A DNA stretch of 64,000 nucleotides from assembly GCA_032358165.1 (NCBI GenBank), contig JAALGY010000020.1, forward strand, positions 930,001 to 994,000. Direction: 5' to 3'. Source of the DNA: Diplosphaera chodatii. Its lineage: Eukaryota > Chlorophyta > Trebouxiophyceae > Prasiolales > Stichococcaceae. Of the stretch, positions 23,803-35,628 are shown in pieces. The position numbers were made by a program, and so were the translations under genes. The notes beneath the pieces were generated by a model, which searched no databases, had not been told where the DNA came from, and worked only from the letters and a program-made list of their open reading frames with translations. Position 1 is the first letter of the stretch. Every line of letters starts with the position of its first letter.

Positions 23803-26660
23803 ATGCTGGACATCAATCTCATTCGTGAAGGCAAGCTGCATTGTATCAATCGCATGTGACAGACATTTGTTGCGCATGCGTCGCTCACTGTTGATATGCT
23901 TTTAGTTGCACTGAGCGCGGTGTCCATCATGTACCGTCTGCAGAGAAAGGTGGCAACCCAGATGTAGTCAGGGACTCCCAGCGCAAGCGCTATGCAGATC
24001 CCGCTGCGGTTGACAAGGTCATCGCGCTGGACAAGGAATGGCGAGATGGTGAGTATGGCTGCCAAGGTCGCTGCTGCGGTGGCGGCTGTCATGCATGCAA
24101 TCTCAAGGTCAGCGAGCAGGCATCGACTCACGCCTCTGGCATGCCTGCAGCCGAGTACGCAGCTGGAACCGCAAGGATGCAGTTCAACGCGCTCAACAAG
24201 GAGATCGGCAAGCTTCGCAAGGTGACAATGCCTTGCTGTGTAACGCCTTGCTGCTGTAGAGCTGCTGCCCTCATGTGGCATGCATGCCCTTTGCTCCTCG
24301 CTGCCTTCCATGACGTGCTTGATGCACGTGTGCAGGCGAAGCAGGACGCAACGAAGTTGCAGGAGAAATCAAAGGCCATGAAGAAGGACATCGAGGCGGC
24401 AGTGCAGCGGGTGGATGCGGCGGTGGCAGCGCGCGACAAGGCGCTGCTGACCATCGGCAACCTGGTGCACGAAAGCGTGCCGGTCGACAACGACGAGGCA
24501 AGGATCATGCAATGAGCAGCAACACGAAGTTGCCTGCCGCTGCGAAGTTGGGAGCATACCGACCTTTGCAGCTCAGCTGAGGCAACGGCACCTGACTTGA
24601 TGCAGGACAACAATGTGGTGGTGAAGACGTGGGGCACGCCGCGGGAGGAGCCGGAGCTGCTGAACCACGTGGACCTGGTCGCCAAGCTGGGCATCGCTGA
24701 CCTGGAGAAGGGCACCGCGGTCGCAGGTGCGGTGCGACATGGCCCTCGTGATGTGGTCTAATGAAGAACAGCCTGTCGATCTTGAGTTCATGATTGATGA
24801 CGACAGACTATCGCTCAGGTGCAGCATGCAGAAGCAAGTGAGCAGTGGCCCCACAGCTGGTCGCTCTTGTGTGTTGAGCATTCCAACAACATCAGCAGTG
24901 TACCTGGCGCTGAGTATGGCGACTGCATCCGGATGGCATCTGCGCCATGGTGAAGCACTGCATCAAGATTGTCCACCTCGGCGCAGGCAGCAGGGGCTAC
25001 TTCCTGAAGGGCGCGGGAGTGCTCCTCAATCAGGCGCTCATCACATATGCGCTCCAGTTCGCATACTCGCGTGGGTCGGTGCCCATCCACACGCCCTTCT
25101 TCATGCGCAAGGAGCGCATGGCCGAGTGCGCGCAGCTGTCCCAGTTCGACGACGAGCTGTACAAGGTCACAGGTGGGTTCAGATACAGGCCCTAGCGCAA
25201 AGCGGTGGGCATGCAGCTATCCATGGAGCCAGATGCTGTCGAAAGCATGAAAGCCTCAGCAGTTGACAAAAACGCATTTACCGGGCCCTTCTTTACATGT
25301 GTCTGATGCTTCACTCTATAAGTTGTTGCAGGCGAGGGCGAGGACAAGTACCTGATTGCAACATCAGAGCAGCCGTTGGCAGCAATGCATTCAAAAGACT
25401 GGTATGAGAAGGCGCAGCTGCCGCTCAAGTATGTGGGCTACTCAACCTGCTTCCGAAAGGAGGTCGGCTCCCATGGCAGGTGTGCTCAAGCGTACTGCAT
25501 GAACTTTTGGATCTCTCTCGTCAGCCACCAAGGGCACCTAGAACATGTTGCAAGTGCAGCAATCCAGCAGGTGGTTGTGCAGCTTGAGCAGGCCTGCGTC
25601 TGGTGCACGTGCAGGGATACGCTGGGCATCTTCAGAATACACCAGTTCGAGAAGGTGGAGCAATTCATCGTGTGCTCCCCGCACGACAACACCTCCTGGC
25701 AAATGCTGGACGAGATGGTGCGTATCATGTATGTCTTACTTTGCTGGCATCTTTCATGGCGTGGCAGCACGACGTCAGGTTGCATCTACACCTTCAAGTT
25801 GCGCACATATCTTGCAAGCTTGCCATCGTGTCGCATCTCGTGGGCAGGTGGCAAATGCAGAGGAGTTCTATCAGTCCCTGAGCATCCCATACCGCGTGGT
25901 CAACATCGTGTCCGGGGAGCTCAACTCAGCAGCTGCCAAGAAGTATGATCTGGAGGCGTCCTTCCCCGCGTCGCGCGCGTTCCGGGAGCTGGTCTCCTGC
26001 TCCAACTGCACCGACTATCAGGTGGCTTTTGGGCCATTGACCTCGTCTAGTCTGCGACCTTATGCTTCTGTCAGCAGCTGTGTGCTCTGAAATTGAGAGC
26101 TGGACGCCTATGAGCCGTCCAATGCCTTTAGTGCATCAACAAGCAGATGCGTAGGCCGGTCATGTCTAGCCAGACACCTCTAAGCAGCAGGCAAGAGGAG
26201 TCAATACCCGACTGCATGTTACTGAGCGCAGCACCGCCGCCTGATGTATGATCCGCTTGCCCGTCCATGTTGCAGTCGAGGCGGTTGGATGTGCGGCTAC
26301 GGATGCCGAAGACACCAGAGGGGGAGGCACAGAAGGAGTACGTGCACATGCTCAACGGCACGCTCACAGCCACAGAGCGCACAATGTGCTGCTTGCTGGA
26401 GAACCACCAGACACCGGAGGGCGTCAAGTGAGTTGATAAACCACCTGTCCAAGCAACCAAGTCGTTGCACAGGACGTTCATTGCGAACTTTGTCGCCTGC
26501 CAGCCCTGGGTACAGAGACCAGCATGCCATGCCAAGGCCAAACCCCAAACATCCTCAGCTGAGCTTTATGGTTGTCATTTGCAGTGTGCCGGAGCCACTG
26601 CAGCCCTTCATGGCGGGTCTGAAGTTCATTCCGTGGGCACCTAGTGCAAAGCGGCATTGA
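23803..26660 (+). CDS. Seryl-tRNA synthetase, cytosolic type
   Basis: Charges tRNA-Ser with serine (class II synthetase). Eleven exons keep phase throughout and give 441 residues, normal for plant cytosolic SerRS: 23803-23830, 23944-24048, 24151-24221, 24336-24497, 24606-24726, 24987-25172, 25332-25479, 25615-25717, 25848-26021, 26276-26427 and 26585-26660. The N-terminus [19 protein letters not shown] is the classic SerRS start. Residues about 40-115 form the tRNA-binding coiled coil. Motif 2 reads [12 protein letters not shown]; the serine-binding region reads [14 protein letters not shown]; motif 3 is the eukaryote-like [19 protein letters not shown]. The C-terminus [17 protein letters not shown] resembles plant enzymes. 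No targeting peptide precedes the start. Two introns have GC-AG borders (after 23830 and after 24497). Confidence 0.96.
23831..23943 (+). other. GC-AG intron 1 of SerRS
   Basis: The donor is GAAG/GCAAGC. Only the GC donor restores REEKGGNP, the conserved SerRS start, with phase 1. No usable GT lies at the border. The acceptor is CTGCAG at 23938-23943. Confidence 0.85.
24498..24605 (+). other. GC-AG intron 4 of SerRS
   Basis: The donor is GACGAG/GCAAGG and the acceptor GATGCAG. Joining gives [17 protein letters not shown], matching the conserved NDE-x-N-x-V-x-x-TWG of SerRS. Reading through instead meets a TGA at 24512-24514. Confidence 0.85.
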
Positions 26661-27179
26661 GAACTGCAGCATGCAGCAGTGCAGACAGCAAGCATAGCGC
26701 AGCAAAACTTGCATGTCAACTCGCCTGCGGAATGCGTGTGTGTGACACTGCTGTCATGCAACATCGAAAGACAGTCTGCAGATCATCCAAGCATTTACAG
26801 CCAACCTACCGCACAATACAAATTTATTGCTGACAGTAAACAGAAGACTGACCGGAGTACACTGATATGCCAAAGCAAATTGTTTCATTGCTGGTGCCCA
26901 GTTACCACAATGGTTCAAATTCTGGCATTTGTTGACCGTGATGCCGAGGGGTGGCCGACAACCATAAGCTCAAATCTGGGCGCGAAAATGTCGCCATGGC
27001 GCAAGCAGCAGGGCTGCATATGGAGAGCTGACGTGCAAACAGTAAGCGAGCTGCTCCGCAGCGTTAGAAAATGGTATCAAATGCCCTCATCCTGCAGTGA
27101 TGCATGCAAATGGGTCAGTATGATGCGGCTGCATTATGGTGCATGGCAGCAGCTGCATGGTTGGGATTGCAGACGAAGA
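26661..27179. other. Gap between convergent SerRS and Cys-rich protein genes
   Basis: About 520 bp, noticeably AT-richer than the flanking exons around 26760-26930, consistent with two facing 3' UTRs. Nothing coding recognised. Confidence 0.5.
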
Positions 27180-29612
27180 TCAAAAAATGAGCACACCTAA
27201 GGGCTCCTCCGTGGAGCACTGCACGCCCGGCAGCTCCTTGCCCAGGCATGTGGGGTTTTGATACGAACACAGCATCTGCCCCGGGATGACGCTCACTTCC
27301 TGCACAGCCGCCCCGTTGGCACAGAATATGCGCACACGCAATGCCTTAGTGGTTGCCTGCACAAACCAGCCAGCGATGGGCACAGATAGTGTAGAAAATG
27401 TAGATTTTGTGATGGGTAAATGAATCAATTTTTTTCGGAACACCAGACCTACCACGGGACCAAATTCCAGGTCGTGACCTGGTTCAAAAAATCCGTCGCC
27501 ACTTCGGTAAAATCGCGTCCAGCTGTTCCCCAAGTACACCTCGACTCTGGAGATGGGTGTCTGCTGCTGAATGATCTGGACCTTGATGTATCCAAGAGGT
27601 TGCCCCTGCAAAAACCGCAAACCCCGCAGACTGAACAAAGTCTGAACGAACAGATTGAACAGAGACTCACTGACCTTGTCACAGCAGGCGCAACACAGAG
27701 AATTCGCGGAGGAGTCGCACACCGGATAGAGGATCTTCGAGGCACCGCACGGCTCAGAAAACTGGTTGTTGCAAATGCCCGTCACAGGCACGGGCTTGCT
27801 GAAGTCTGCATGCACATCGGGGTATCAGCAACATCTCCAGCGTTCACTAGAACAGACGGCATGCATCACCCGATGACGTTTGCTTGTACGCCGCACAGAT
27901 TTTGACAGGCGCACCAAGGAACGACATGATGACACCATGCTTGCCTACAGGGCATGGGACAGCCTGCCAGAGAACACGCTTGTCAGGGCGAACTGCAGAA
28001 ACAGCATCAGCACACTGTGTAGCAAGCTCAGCTGGCACAGCAACGCACTTTATACTTGATAGGCCAGTCGCCAAATTCGATTGTGGGGCCGACGCCCTGA
28101 GTGGGGTAGGTCAGTTGGTATGGCAGCTCAGCAGCTCTGTCGAACCATTCGATGATCTGCAACGGACATCAGTGCACTGACGCACATGCAAACCAAAGGC
28201 ATCGTGCATGTAGCATTACAGAAAACAAGATGACACAGTTTACCAATGCTGTGAGATAATAGCCGTCTTTGTCCTGCAGGCAGAGAAGATGCAGCGATGA
28301 ACCGCGCATTATCCACTTGCTTGTGAATTTGCGGCATTGGACAACACAGGCCAGCCCCACGTGCTGCACGCTCGCATGCCTGCTGGATCTTGCCGCTCCA
28401 CGCCCAGGTCTGGTTCACATTTGTGATGTATGGCTTCTTCCCTGGGCCATTGATCCCAGCACAGAAGGGGTCTGTGAGCGTGTTGTTGCAGGCCGTATAG
28501 TTCTGTGGCATGTACACCCTGCAGCAGGGACACACAGGTCATGGTCTCCACCTTGACATCCATATGCCCGTTATGCAGGGATGCTGCACACTTCAACTCC
28601 AGCACGAATGGTTGAGCACCAGCCAGATACAACACACTTTAACGAGGCAGTACCTGAGACACATGCTGCATGTTGCACCCTTCTCGGGAATCGCGAAGAG
28701 CTCTGCACCCACAGCTGGTGCCGAAGACAACAATTACATCAGGCTTGGACGTGGTGGGCTTAAGACTTCAGCCATCGAGGAAGTGTGGTGCACATGTGCT
28801 CAGCAGCTTGCCATATGCATGATGCAAAGGACGCACCAATCGGCACGACCCCAGCCTCCTCCGTGAAGGGCGGCATGTTCTGCAGGTTGTGCAAGCGCAC
28901 ATGGAGCATGCGAAGTTAGTGGAACCACGACCAGCAACATTGCAATGCAGCAGCCTGCAGCTCACCTGCGAGCAAGCCATGCAGGCCACCGACTCTGGAT
29001 GGTTGTCGCAGTTGTGCGTCCGAGCTGCCCACGTGGTAATGTCGTACCAGGTGCCCCTGTGTGAGGAGCAGCACTGCTGACAGGGTCCGGTAATGGTTCG
29101 CAGGGGCACACAAGTGGCCCCTGGTTGCTTCATCGGCAGCATATCTGCCACAGCACGTATGTGAACCTGGTGTTGAAGTACGTCTTGGCTTTAAGGAAGC
29201 GGTTGAGCTCCACCTCGATGATGCCACCTGCAGACGCGTCCATCAGCAAGGTCACACAGGAGCAGCAGGTTGCACACAGGTGATGGCCATTGCAGCCTTG
29301 AGGTTTCGCAAGCTGACCTGTCGCTGAGTTGACGTATCGCAGGCCGTGGTAGCCCTTCAGATCAGGCGGGATCTTCAGCTCAGGCTCTCCAGCTGGCTTC
29401 ACCGGCAGACCTGGCATTCACAGCACCACTTGTGTGTGCCGTTGGGTTGCAGCCCTATGAGGTATGCTGTCTTGCGCAGTGCAAGACCGTACGCATATCA
29501 GCTGGATGCGCTCGTTGGGCCATCAGCATGCCGCAGACGCACCTGCGTGCGCAGCGGGCATGGCGCAGGCTGCCAGGAGCAATGCAGCCAGAAGCGCACC
29601 GCCACGACACAT
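27180..29612 (-). CDS. Secreted Cys-rich protein, weakly expansin-like
   Basis: The ATG at 29610-29612 opens a clear signal peptide (MCRGGALLAALLLAACAMP, then AAHA). Phase-consistent exons then read GLPVKPAGEPELKIPPDLKG and YHGLRYVNSATG, GGIIEVELNRFLKAKTYFNT, and GTWYDITTWAARTHNCDNHP up to ACMACSQ. Later pieces include NMPPFTEEAGVVPIG, a Cys-rich segment near 28650-28750, MPQNYTACNNTLTDPFCAG, ELPYQLTYPTQGVGPTIEFG, and YKAVPCPVGKHGVIMSF joined in phase to DFSKPVPVTGICNNQFSEPC. The last exon (about 27180-27811) has a CCACC cluster and IKVQIIQQQTPISRVEVYL followed by SWTRFYRSGDGFF. The last motifs recall the second domain of expansins (IKYRxVPC; V-x-I-x-G...W), but no expansin HFD or YxW signature was seen. 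A wall or extracellular role is inferred. Exon borders in the middle are not all fixed. Confidence 0.6.
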
Positions 29613-30032
29613 TGCTGCTGACTTGACGGAGAACTACCTAGCCCCACCTGCCCGCAAGCAGATGCGGAGAGGCCATACAGGTCTGGGGCATGGGCGAGCT
29701 GCTCCGTAATCAAATCGAAGCCAGAGTTGGCGGGAGAAGGGGAGATCCGAGTAGTGGCGGGAGCTGAACCCTAGTGTCTTGGCAAGAAGGTCTAGGCACT
29801 AGGTCTCAACCCCTTCCAAGATAGCAGCAAGTGGCTTGCACATCCTTGACGGTGGCCTGAGGAGGAGGGCCGCATTCTTGCTTGGACGCGCTTTTGCCAA
29901 CGCCTGCTGTCCGATTTGTAAGTCACTGACTTGTGCGTAACCTTGCTTCCTCGCACGGTCGACAGCCCTGCGGGGCGTGCCCCGTCCGGCTGGTCCAGGG
30001 CTATCGTCAAGGCCACTGTGACCGCTGACAAG
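29613..30032. promoter_or_regulatory. Shared upstream region of Cys-rich protein and V-ATPase genes
   Basis: The start codons of the two divergent genes are 420 bp apart. Both promoters and 5' UTRs must lie here. No specific element was identified. Confidence 0.5.
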
Positions 30033-33000
30033 ATGGGTCTGGAGGATGTGGAGGGAATCAGGAGCGAGGAGATGCAATTGATTCAGGTGTGTGACCTCAC
30101 CTTCTACCGCTTTTGGACGCCTGCACCACACGTGCAGGACGCCAGTGATTCGGCATAGGATGCACATGTGCAAATACTTTCTAGTGGCCGTGCAAGCCTT
30201 GCTCCTGGCAAGCTGGGGCTGACCCCCAGACTGCGTGCGCGTGCCCACAGCTGCTCATTCCTGCGGAGCTGTCGCATGACGCCATCGATGCTATCGGCGA
30301 GATCGGGCAGCTGCAGTTCAAGGACCTGAACGCTGACAAGAGCGTCTTCCAGCGCACCTATGCCAACCAGGTGCGCAACACACTCTCGGCTGTGAGGGTG
30401 GTTATCTTGATGTCCTCCACCTGTGCCACAGTAGCACCCCATGGCAACGTTTGTCATTGATGTCGTGTGCAGGTCAAGCGCACCGACGAGATGGCTCGAA
30501 AGCTGCGCTTCTTCCACGACCAGGTGCAACTAGCTTGCCTGAAGCTGGACGTGCATTATTTACGCCCATGTGGTATTGCATCGTGCTGCTGAGCATCCAC
30601 GTCATATATATGTCCACCGACCGCAGGTGAAGAAGGAGAACCTCGTTACAGGGTCTCGGCTGAGCGCGGAGCAGGACTATGGCTTTGACGAGCTAGAGGT
30701 GCGCGGAGGGTTATGTGTACTTCCAGCACACGGCTTTTGCTGAGCTAAGGCGTCACTGTGATAAGTTGAGTTGCCTGCAGCATGCAGGATGCACAAATGC
30801 CGTTTATCCTGACTGTCTGTCCTGACTGCAGGTGAAGCTGGATGAGCTTGAAAAGGAGCTGCAGGAGCTCAATGGCAATGCAGAGCGGCTGGGCCGCTCG
30901 CATGCGGAGCTGCTGGAGTTGCAGCTGGTGCTGGAGATTGCGTCCCAGTTCTTCGATGACGCGCAGCACTCGGCGTCGTCTGCACAGAGCGAGCGTGTTG
31001 ACTCCTTCGGAGGTGCTTGGTGTTCACGCTCAGCACAACCTTGGGGTCATTTGCTGCACCCGCTTATCATGCGCGTGCTTCATGCATCATGGCACTGCGC
31101 CACGATGCAAACTGCAAACCGCACTGCAGTCAGATCTGAAGTTGGTGGCAGCATCCCCTCTCAGCTGCCTTGATTGCGCTCGATCATTTCCTGACCCCAC
31201 AGCAAATGGCGATGACATCGGCGCTCCGCTGCTGCCACCAGAGCCTCTCACGGAGCCCAAGTCTGTGCGGCTGGGCTATGTGTCGGGCCTCATCTCCACC
31301 GACCGCGTGCTGGCGTTCGAGCGGCTGCTGTTCCGCGCCACCCGCGGCAACATGTACCTGAAGTGAGTCTCGACCTGAGTTTTCACAGCGATGGCTGGGG
31401 TGCATACAACCAGAGGCATGCTGTGGCAAACAACCTCTGCATGGCCCCTGTATTCGGAACTGTATTTGCTAAGGTATCAACTGCTGCCTGCAGGTACGCC
31501 ACTGTGGGCGCGGTGGTGGACCCAGTCATCAACGAGAAGCAGGAGAAGGCAGTTTTCGTGGTGTTCTTTGCTGGCGAGCGTGCACGCATCAAGATCTTGA
31601 AGGTACGCCTTGGATTGTCAGCTGTAAGCAGTACTGACTTTATGCTTACCGGCTGCTGTGAGTCACATCATATGACAATGCAGCATCATTGACGATCGTC
31701 ATGCCGCTGATACGTGCATGCCGTCATGGTAGTGTAAGTATCAGATCTATGTTTCCGCAGATCTGCGAGGCGTACAGTGCCAACCGGTACCCCTTCCCAG
31801 AGGACCAGAATCGGCGGCGGGAGATGAACCACGAGGTCAACATGCGCCTGCAGGAGCTGCACACCACCATTGATGCAGGTGCATGGGCACAACAGCTCCC
31901 TCTGACGAGCAGACTTGCTGTGAGCCCCCCACCTTGTTGTTCAATGTGCGCACATGCAAGCAGAAAGTGTCAAACGCCTTGGCTCTGTTCATGCAACAGG
32001 TCAGCGGCAAAGGGACACTCTGCTGCAGAATATCGCGCTGAATCTTGAGGCCTGGACCATTCAGGTGCTTGCCTGCAACACAACCCAGCGTGTACCCCTG
32101 TGTCCAGATGCCTGCATCCATATATCTGCATACTGCCCCACTCTGAAAGTCGCATGGCTACATGCACAGCTGCATGTGCTCATACATTATATCCTCACAC
32201 GCAGATCAAGCGGGAGAAGGCGGTATACCACACGCTGAACAAGCTGTCGGTGGATGTGACACGCAAGGTGCTGGTGGGCGAGGCCTGGGTGCCTGCCTCC
32301 TCCCGCGTGCGGGTGCAGGAGGCGGTGCGGCGCGTCTCCGAGGACGGCAACTCCAGCGTGCGTGCATCACCCACCTGGGACTGTGCCCGCTTGCCGTTGT
32401 TGTGGGTCATCGTTGGATCTGCCCACTTCTGATGCCTCACTTGATGCCTGTCACCGCTGAACCCGAGACGATGCTGACGTGCACTTCGTTATGTTTCATA
32501 GGTGAGCATCATGTGCACGCCACTGGTGACATATGAAACTCCGCCCACATACTTCCGCACCGGCAAGATTACCAGCGCATTCCAGGTGCGGCAGCATGAC
32601 TGTTACTTGTCTGCTTGTGCACTGGGTGCTGAAGTACACTCCTTGAGAGCATCGCTACACAGCAATGCGACAGTGCCAATGACTTGCCAATGACATCTGA
32701 TAGTGGAGCTTCTCATGCGACAGTCGATTGTGGACGCATACGGTATTGCGCGCTACCGGGAGATCAACCCCACCATCTTCACCATCGTCACCTTCCCTTT
32801 CCTGTTCGCCGTCATGTTTGGCGATGTCGGCCACGGATTCCTGATGCTGTTGCTGACCGTGTACCTGATCCTCAACGAGAAGAAGCTGGCGCTGCGGCCG
32901 CCGGACGACATGTTTGACATGATCTTCGGAGGTGCACGATAACCCTGTGACTGTTTGCATTCCCTCAATTGCTCTGGTCGAGCAGTCACGCTGCACTGAT

Positions 33001-35289
33001 CCCTCCTCTATCGACCTGTCAGGTTACTGTTGGGCCACCCCATCAGACTGCTAGTCAGACCAGGAATTGCAGCTGCTTCTGAAATGTGCTCGAGCCTTGC
33101 AATGTGCACCCATGATATGTGTGCAGGGCGTTACGTCATCTTCTTCATGGCTCTGTTCTCCTTGTTCACGGGCCTCATCTACAACGAGGCGTTCTCTATC
33201 CCGCTGGCGGTGTTTGGCGGCTCACATTACAAGTGCCCTGGCGACTCTAGCGTGTCGTTGATCAACATGCGCACAAACGAGGTGCGGCCAGGCATCCTTC
33301 GGCCCAGCGTGCTGGGTGCATGCCAGCAACCAGGCAGTGTAGCATGCCGAGAGGCATTGCATGTTTGATATTACATTCCGACCTGCTATGCTACAGGAGG
33401 CATGCCCAGCGGCTTTCAGCACAGGCTTGAGCATGGCATCGGGACCATACCCCTTTGGCGTGGACCCTGTGTGGCATGGGTCCCGCTCAGAGCTGCCATA
33501 CCTGAACTCGGTGAAGATGAAGATGTCCATCCTTCTGGGTGAGTTTCAGTCGACAGGTCGTATACTCTGTCGTGCTGCCAGCCAGACCAGGACCACCAGC
33601 AACTTTCCTCGTGCATGCACACCCTGATCCGGCATGCACATGGTTCGTGCAGGCGTTGCGCAGATGAACCTGGGTATCCTGATGTCACTGTACAACCAGC
33701 GCTACTTCAGGGACAGGCTATCGACGCTGTGCGAGTTCATCCCTCAGGTGCGCAGCCGCCTAGACTGCACACAGCGGTCCACTCCATCTATTTGTTTTGC
33801 CAAAAGTGGCACTGTCTCGCCTCATCAACCGGGCATGTGCTCTTCTTTATGCAGATGATCTTCCTGAACTCGCTGTTTGGGTACCTCTGCTTCCTCATCG
33901 TGCTGAAGTGGATCACTGGGTCGACCGCCGACCTATACCACATCATGATCTACATGTTCCTCAACCCGCTGGATGTGGACTGCGGCGGGAAGTGCCCCGA
34001 GAACATCCTCTTTACGGGCCAGAAGCTGCTGCAGGTGCGTCCTTTCAACCTGCCTTTCCAAGTCACAAGCTGCACATGCTCGGCGCTCTGGCTGCTTTTC
34101 AGGCAGATGTTACAGTGTGGTTGGTGCAAAATTTGAGTCTAAATTTGACGGATGCTATTGTCCATCTGCAGCCGCTCCTGCTACTTGCCGCACTGGCAGC
34201 TGTGCCCTGGATGCTCGTCCCCAAGCCGTACGTCCTGCGGAAGCGGCACATGGAGCGGCATCAGCACGATGTGAGTGCAGTTGCTTGCCGCTAGTTACTT
34301 ATGATGGACGGCCTCGAGCTGATAGTTGACAATTCACTCCGTAGGTGGTCATGTGGCACGAAGTGGGTTTGTCCTGGCTGCAGGGGGTCACTTATGGGCG
34401 CCTTCGGGAGGACAGTGACACCGAGGCAGGCACCCAGTCCTCAGAGCAGGCCGTTGCCACAAACAGCAGCAGCGATGGTGGCCATGGCGATCATGCTGAG
34501 TTCGACTTCAGCGAGATTGCCGTGCACCAGGTGAACGCTTTTGTAGCATTGTTTGTTGCTGTGCAATCTTGCAGCCATGCAACTGCTGTTCCAATCATCA
34601 GTTGATATGTTCTTACATTGCAGCAGACTTACCTGTCTGTGATGCACTTTGCAGATGATCCACACTATCGAGTTCGTGCTGGGGGCGGTGTCCAACACAG
34701 CGAGCTACCTGCGGTTGTGGGCACTATCGCTGGCACACTCGCAGCTGAGCGCCGTGTTCTATGACCGCGTGCTGGTTACAGGCATCCAGCAGTCGGTGCA
34801 GGGCAACCACTGGGCACTCTTTATTGGTGCGTGCCTTCCCCTTGTGCAGCTCACTGCCTGATGACTGTGCTGCTTGCAACCCTACATGTAGCATTGACAT
34901 GGGCATCATAGGCTCAGATGCTTGTGTGCATTTGCCGACTCTGTGCTTGTCCCCATCACCAATTTCGTTGCTGCCCGCAGCATTCTTTGTCTTCACATGT
35001 GCGACGCTGGGCGTGTTGATGGTGATGGAGACGCTGTCAGCCTTCCTGCATGCGCTGCGGCTGCACTGGGTGGAGTTCCAAAGTGAGCCTTGCCGGTGCC
35101 CTTGCCCGCGTGCCTTCACTTGCTGAGCTGTTCATGACTGTGCGTTTGCTATAAGCAGTGCAGCATGAAGTTGAGCTGGCCGTTTACTGAGTGCATCGCT
35201 TATCTTGGTTCGCAGACAAGTTCTACCATGGCGATGGCGTCCAATTCACGCCTTTCGCCTTTGGCATTGTGGACAAGGAGGATTTGTGA
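30033..35289 (+). CDS. VHA-a: V-type H+-ATPase subunit a (V0 sector)
   Basis: Membrane subunit that forms the proton half-channels of the vacuolar H+-ATPase. A 21-exon model keeps phase at every junction and gives 859 residues (plant homologues about 820). The start [18 protein letters not shown] aligns with the usual MxxxRSExMxLxQ opening, with a few extra residues. The cytosolic half has [20 protein letters not shown] and [15 protein letters not shown]. The membrane half begins [20 protein letters not shown], followed by [35 protein letters not shown] and [16 protein letters not shown]. The essential helix reads [20 protein letters not shown], with the proton-pathway Arg at about residue 764 (exon 34655-34826). 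It ends [17 protein letters not shown], the canonical C-terminus. A variable acidic/Ser loop lies at about 34390-34500. Tonoplast or endomembrane location is known for the family. Confidence 0.97.
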
Positions 35290-35628
35290 TCAACAGCGTG
35301 CTGTTGTTGTTGGCTGCGGACTCTGACATGCTGTTGTTGTCGTGGGTAAAGCCTTGTAACTCCCTAGCAACTTTGTACCGCCCTCTGTGGATGGGCTGGA
35401 TGTGGCAAGGCCTCTCCTTGTTAGCTTCCAGCTTCGTTCTTCCAGCATGACGGTGCAGCTCGCCTGAACCTGTACGGTAGTTCAGCACAAGATCACGAAC
35501 GACGCTTGCATTTCACTCTGCAGTGGTACAGTCAAATCAAACAGCACCGCGACGAAAACGGCCGTTGCAGTTGAAGGCCTTGCAGCAGGCGCGGGTGACA
35601 GCCGCGAGCATCTGGTCAACGTCTCAGG
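35290..35628. other. Intergenic between V-ATPase and Senescence-domain genes
   Basis: 339 bp between two tandem plus-strand genes. It contains the V-ATPase 3' UTR and, presumably, the promoter of the next gene. No coding sequence supported. Confidence 0.5.
35355..35359 (+). terminator. Candidate TGTAA polyadenylation signal of the V-ATPase gene
   Basis: TGTAA is the usual poly(A) signal of chlorophyte algae. This copy lies about 66 bases after the V-ATPase stop codon. One pentamer is expected often by chance, so the call is tentative. Confidence 0.4.
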
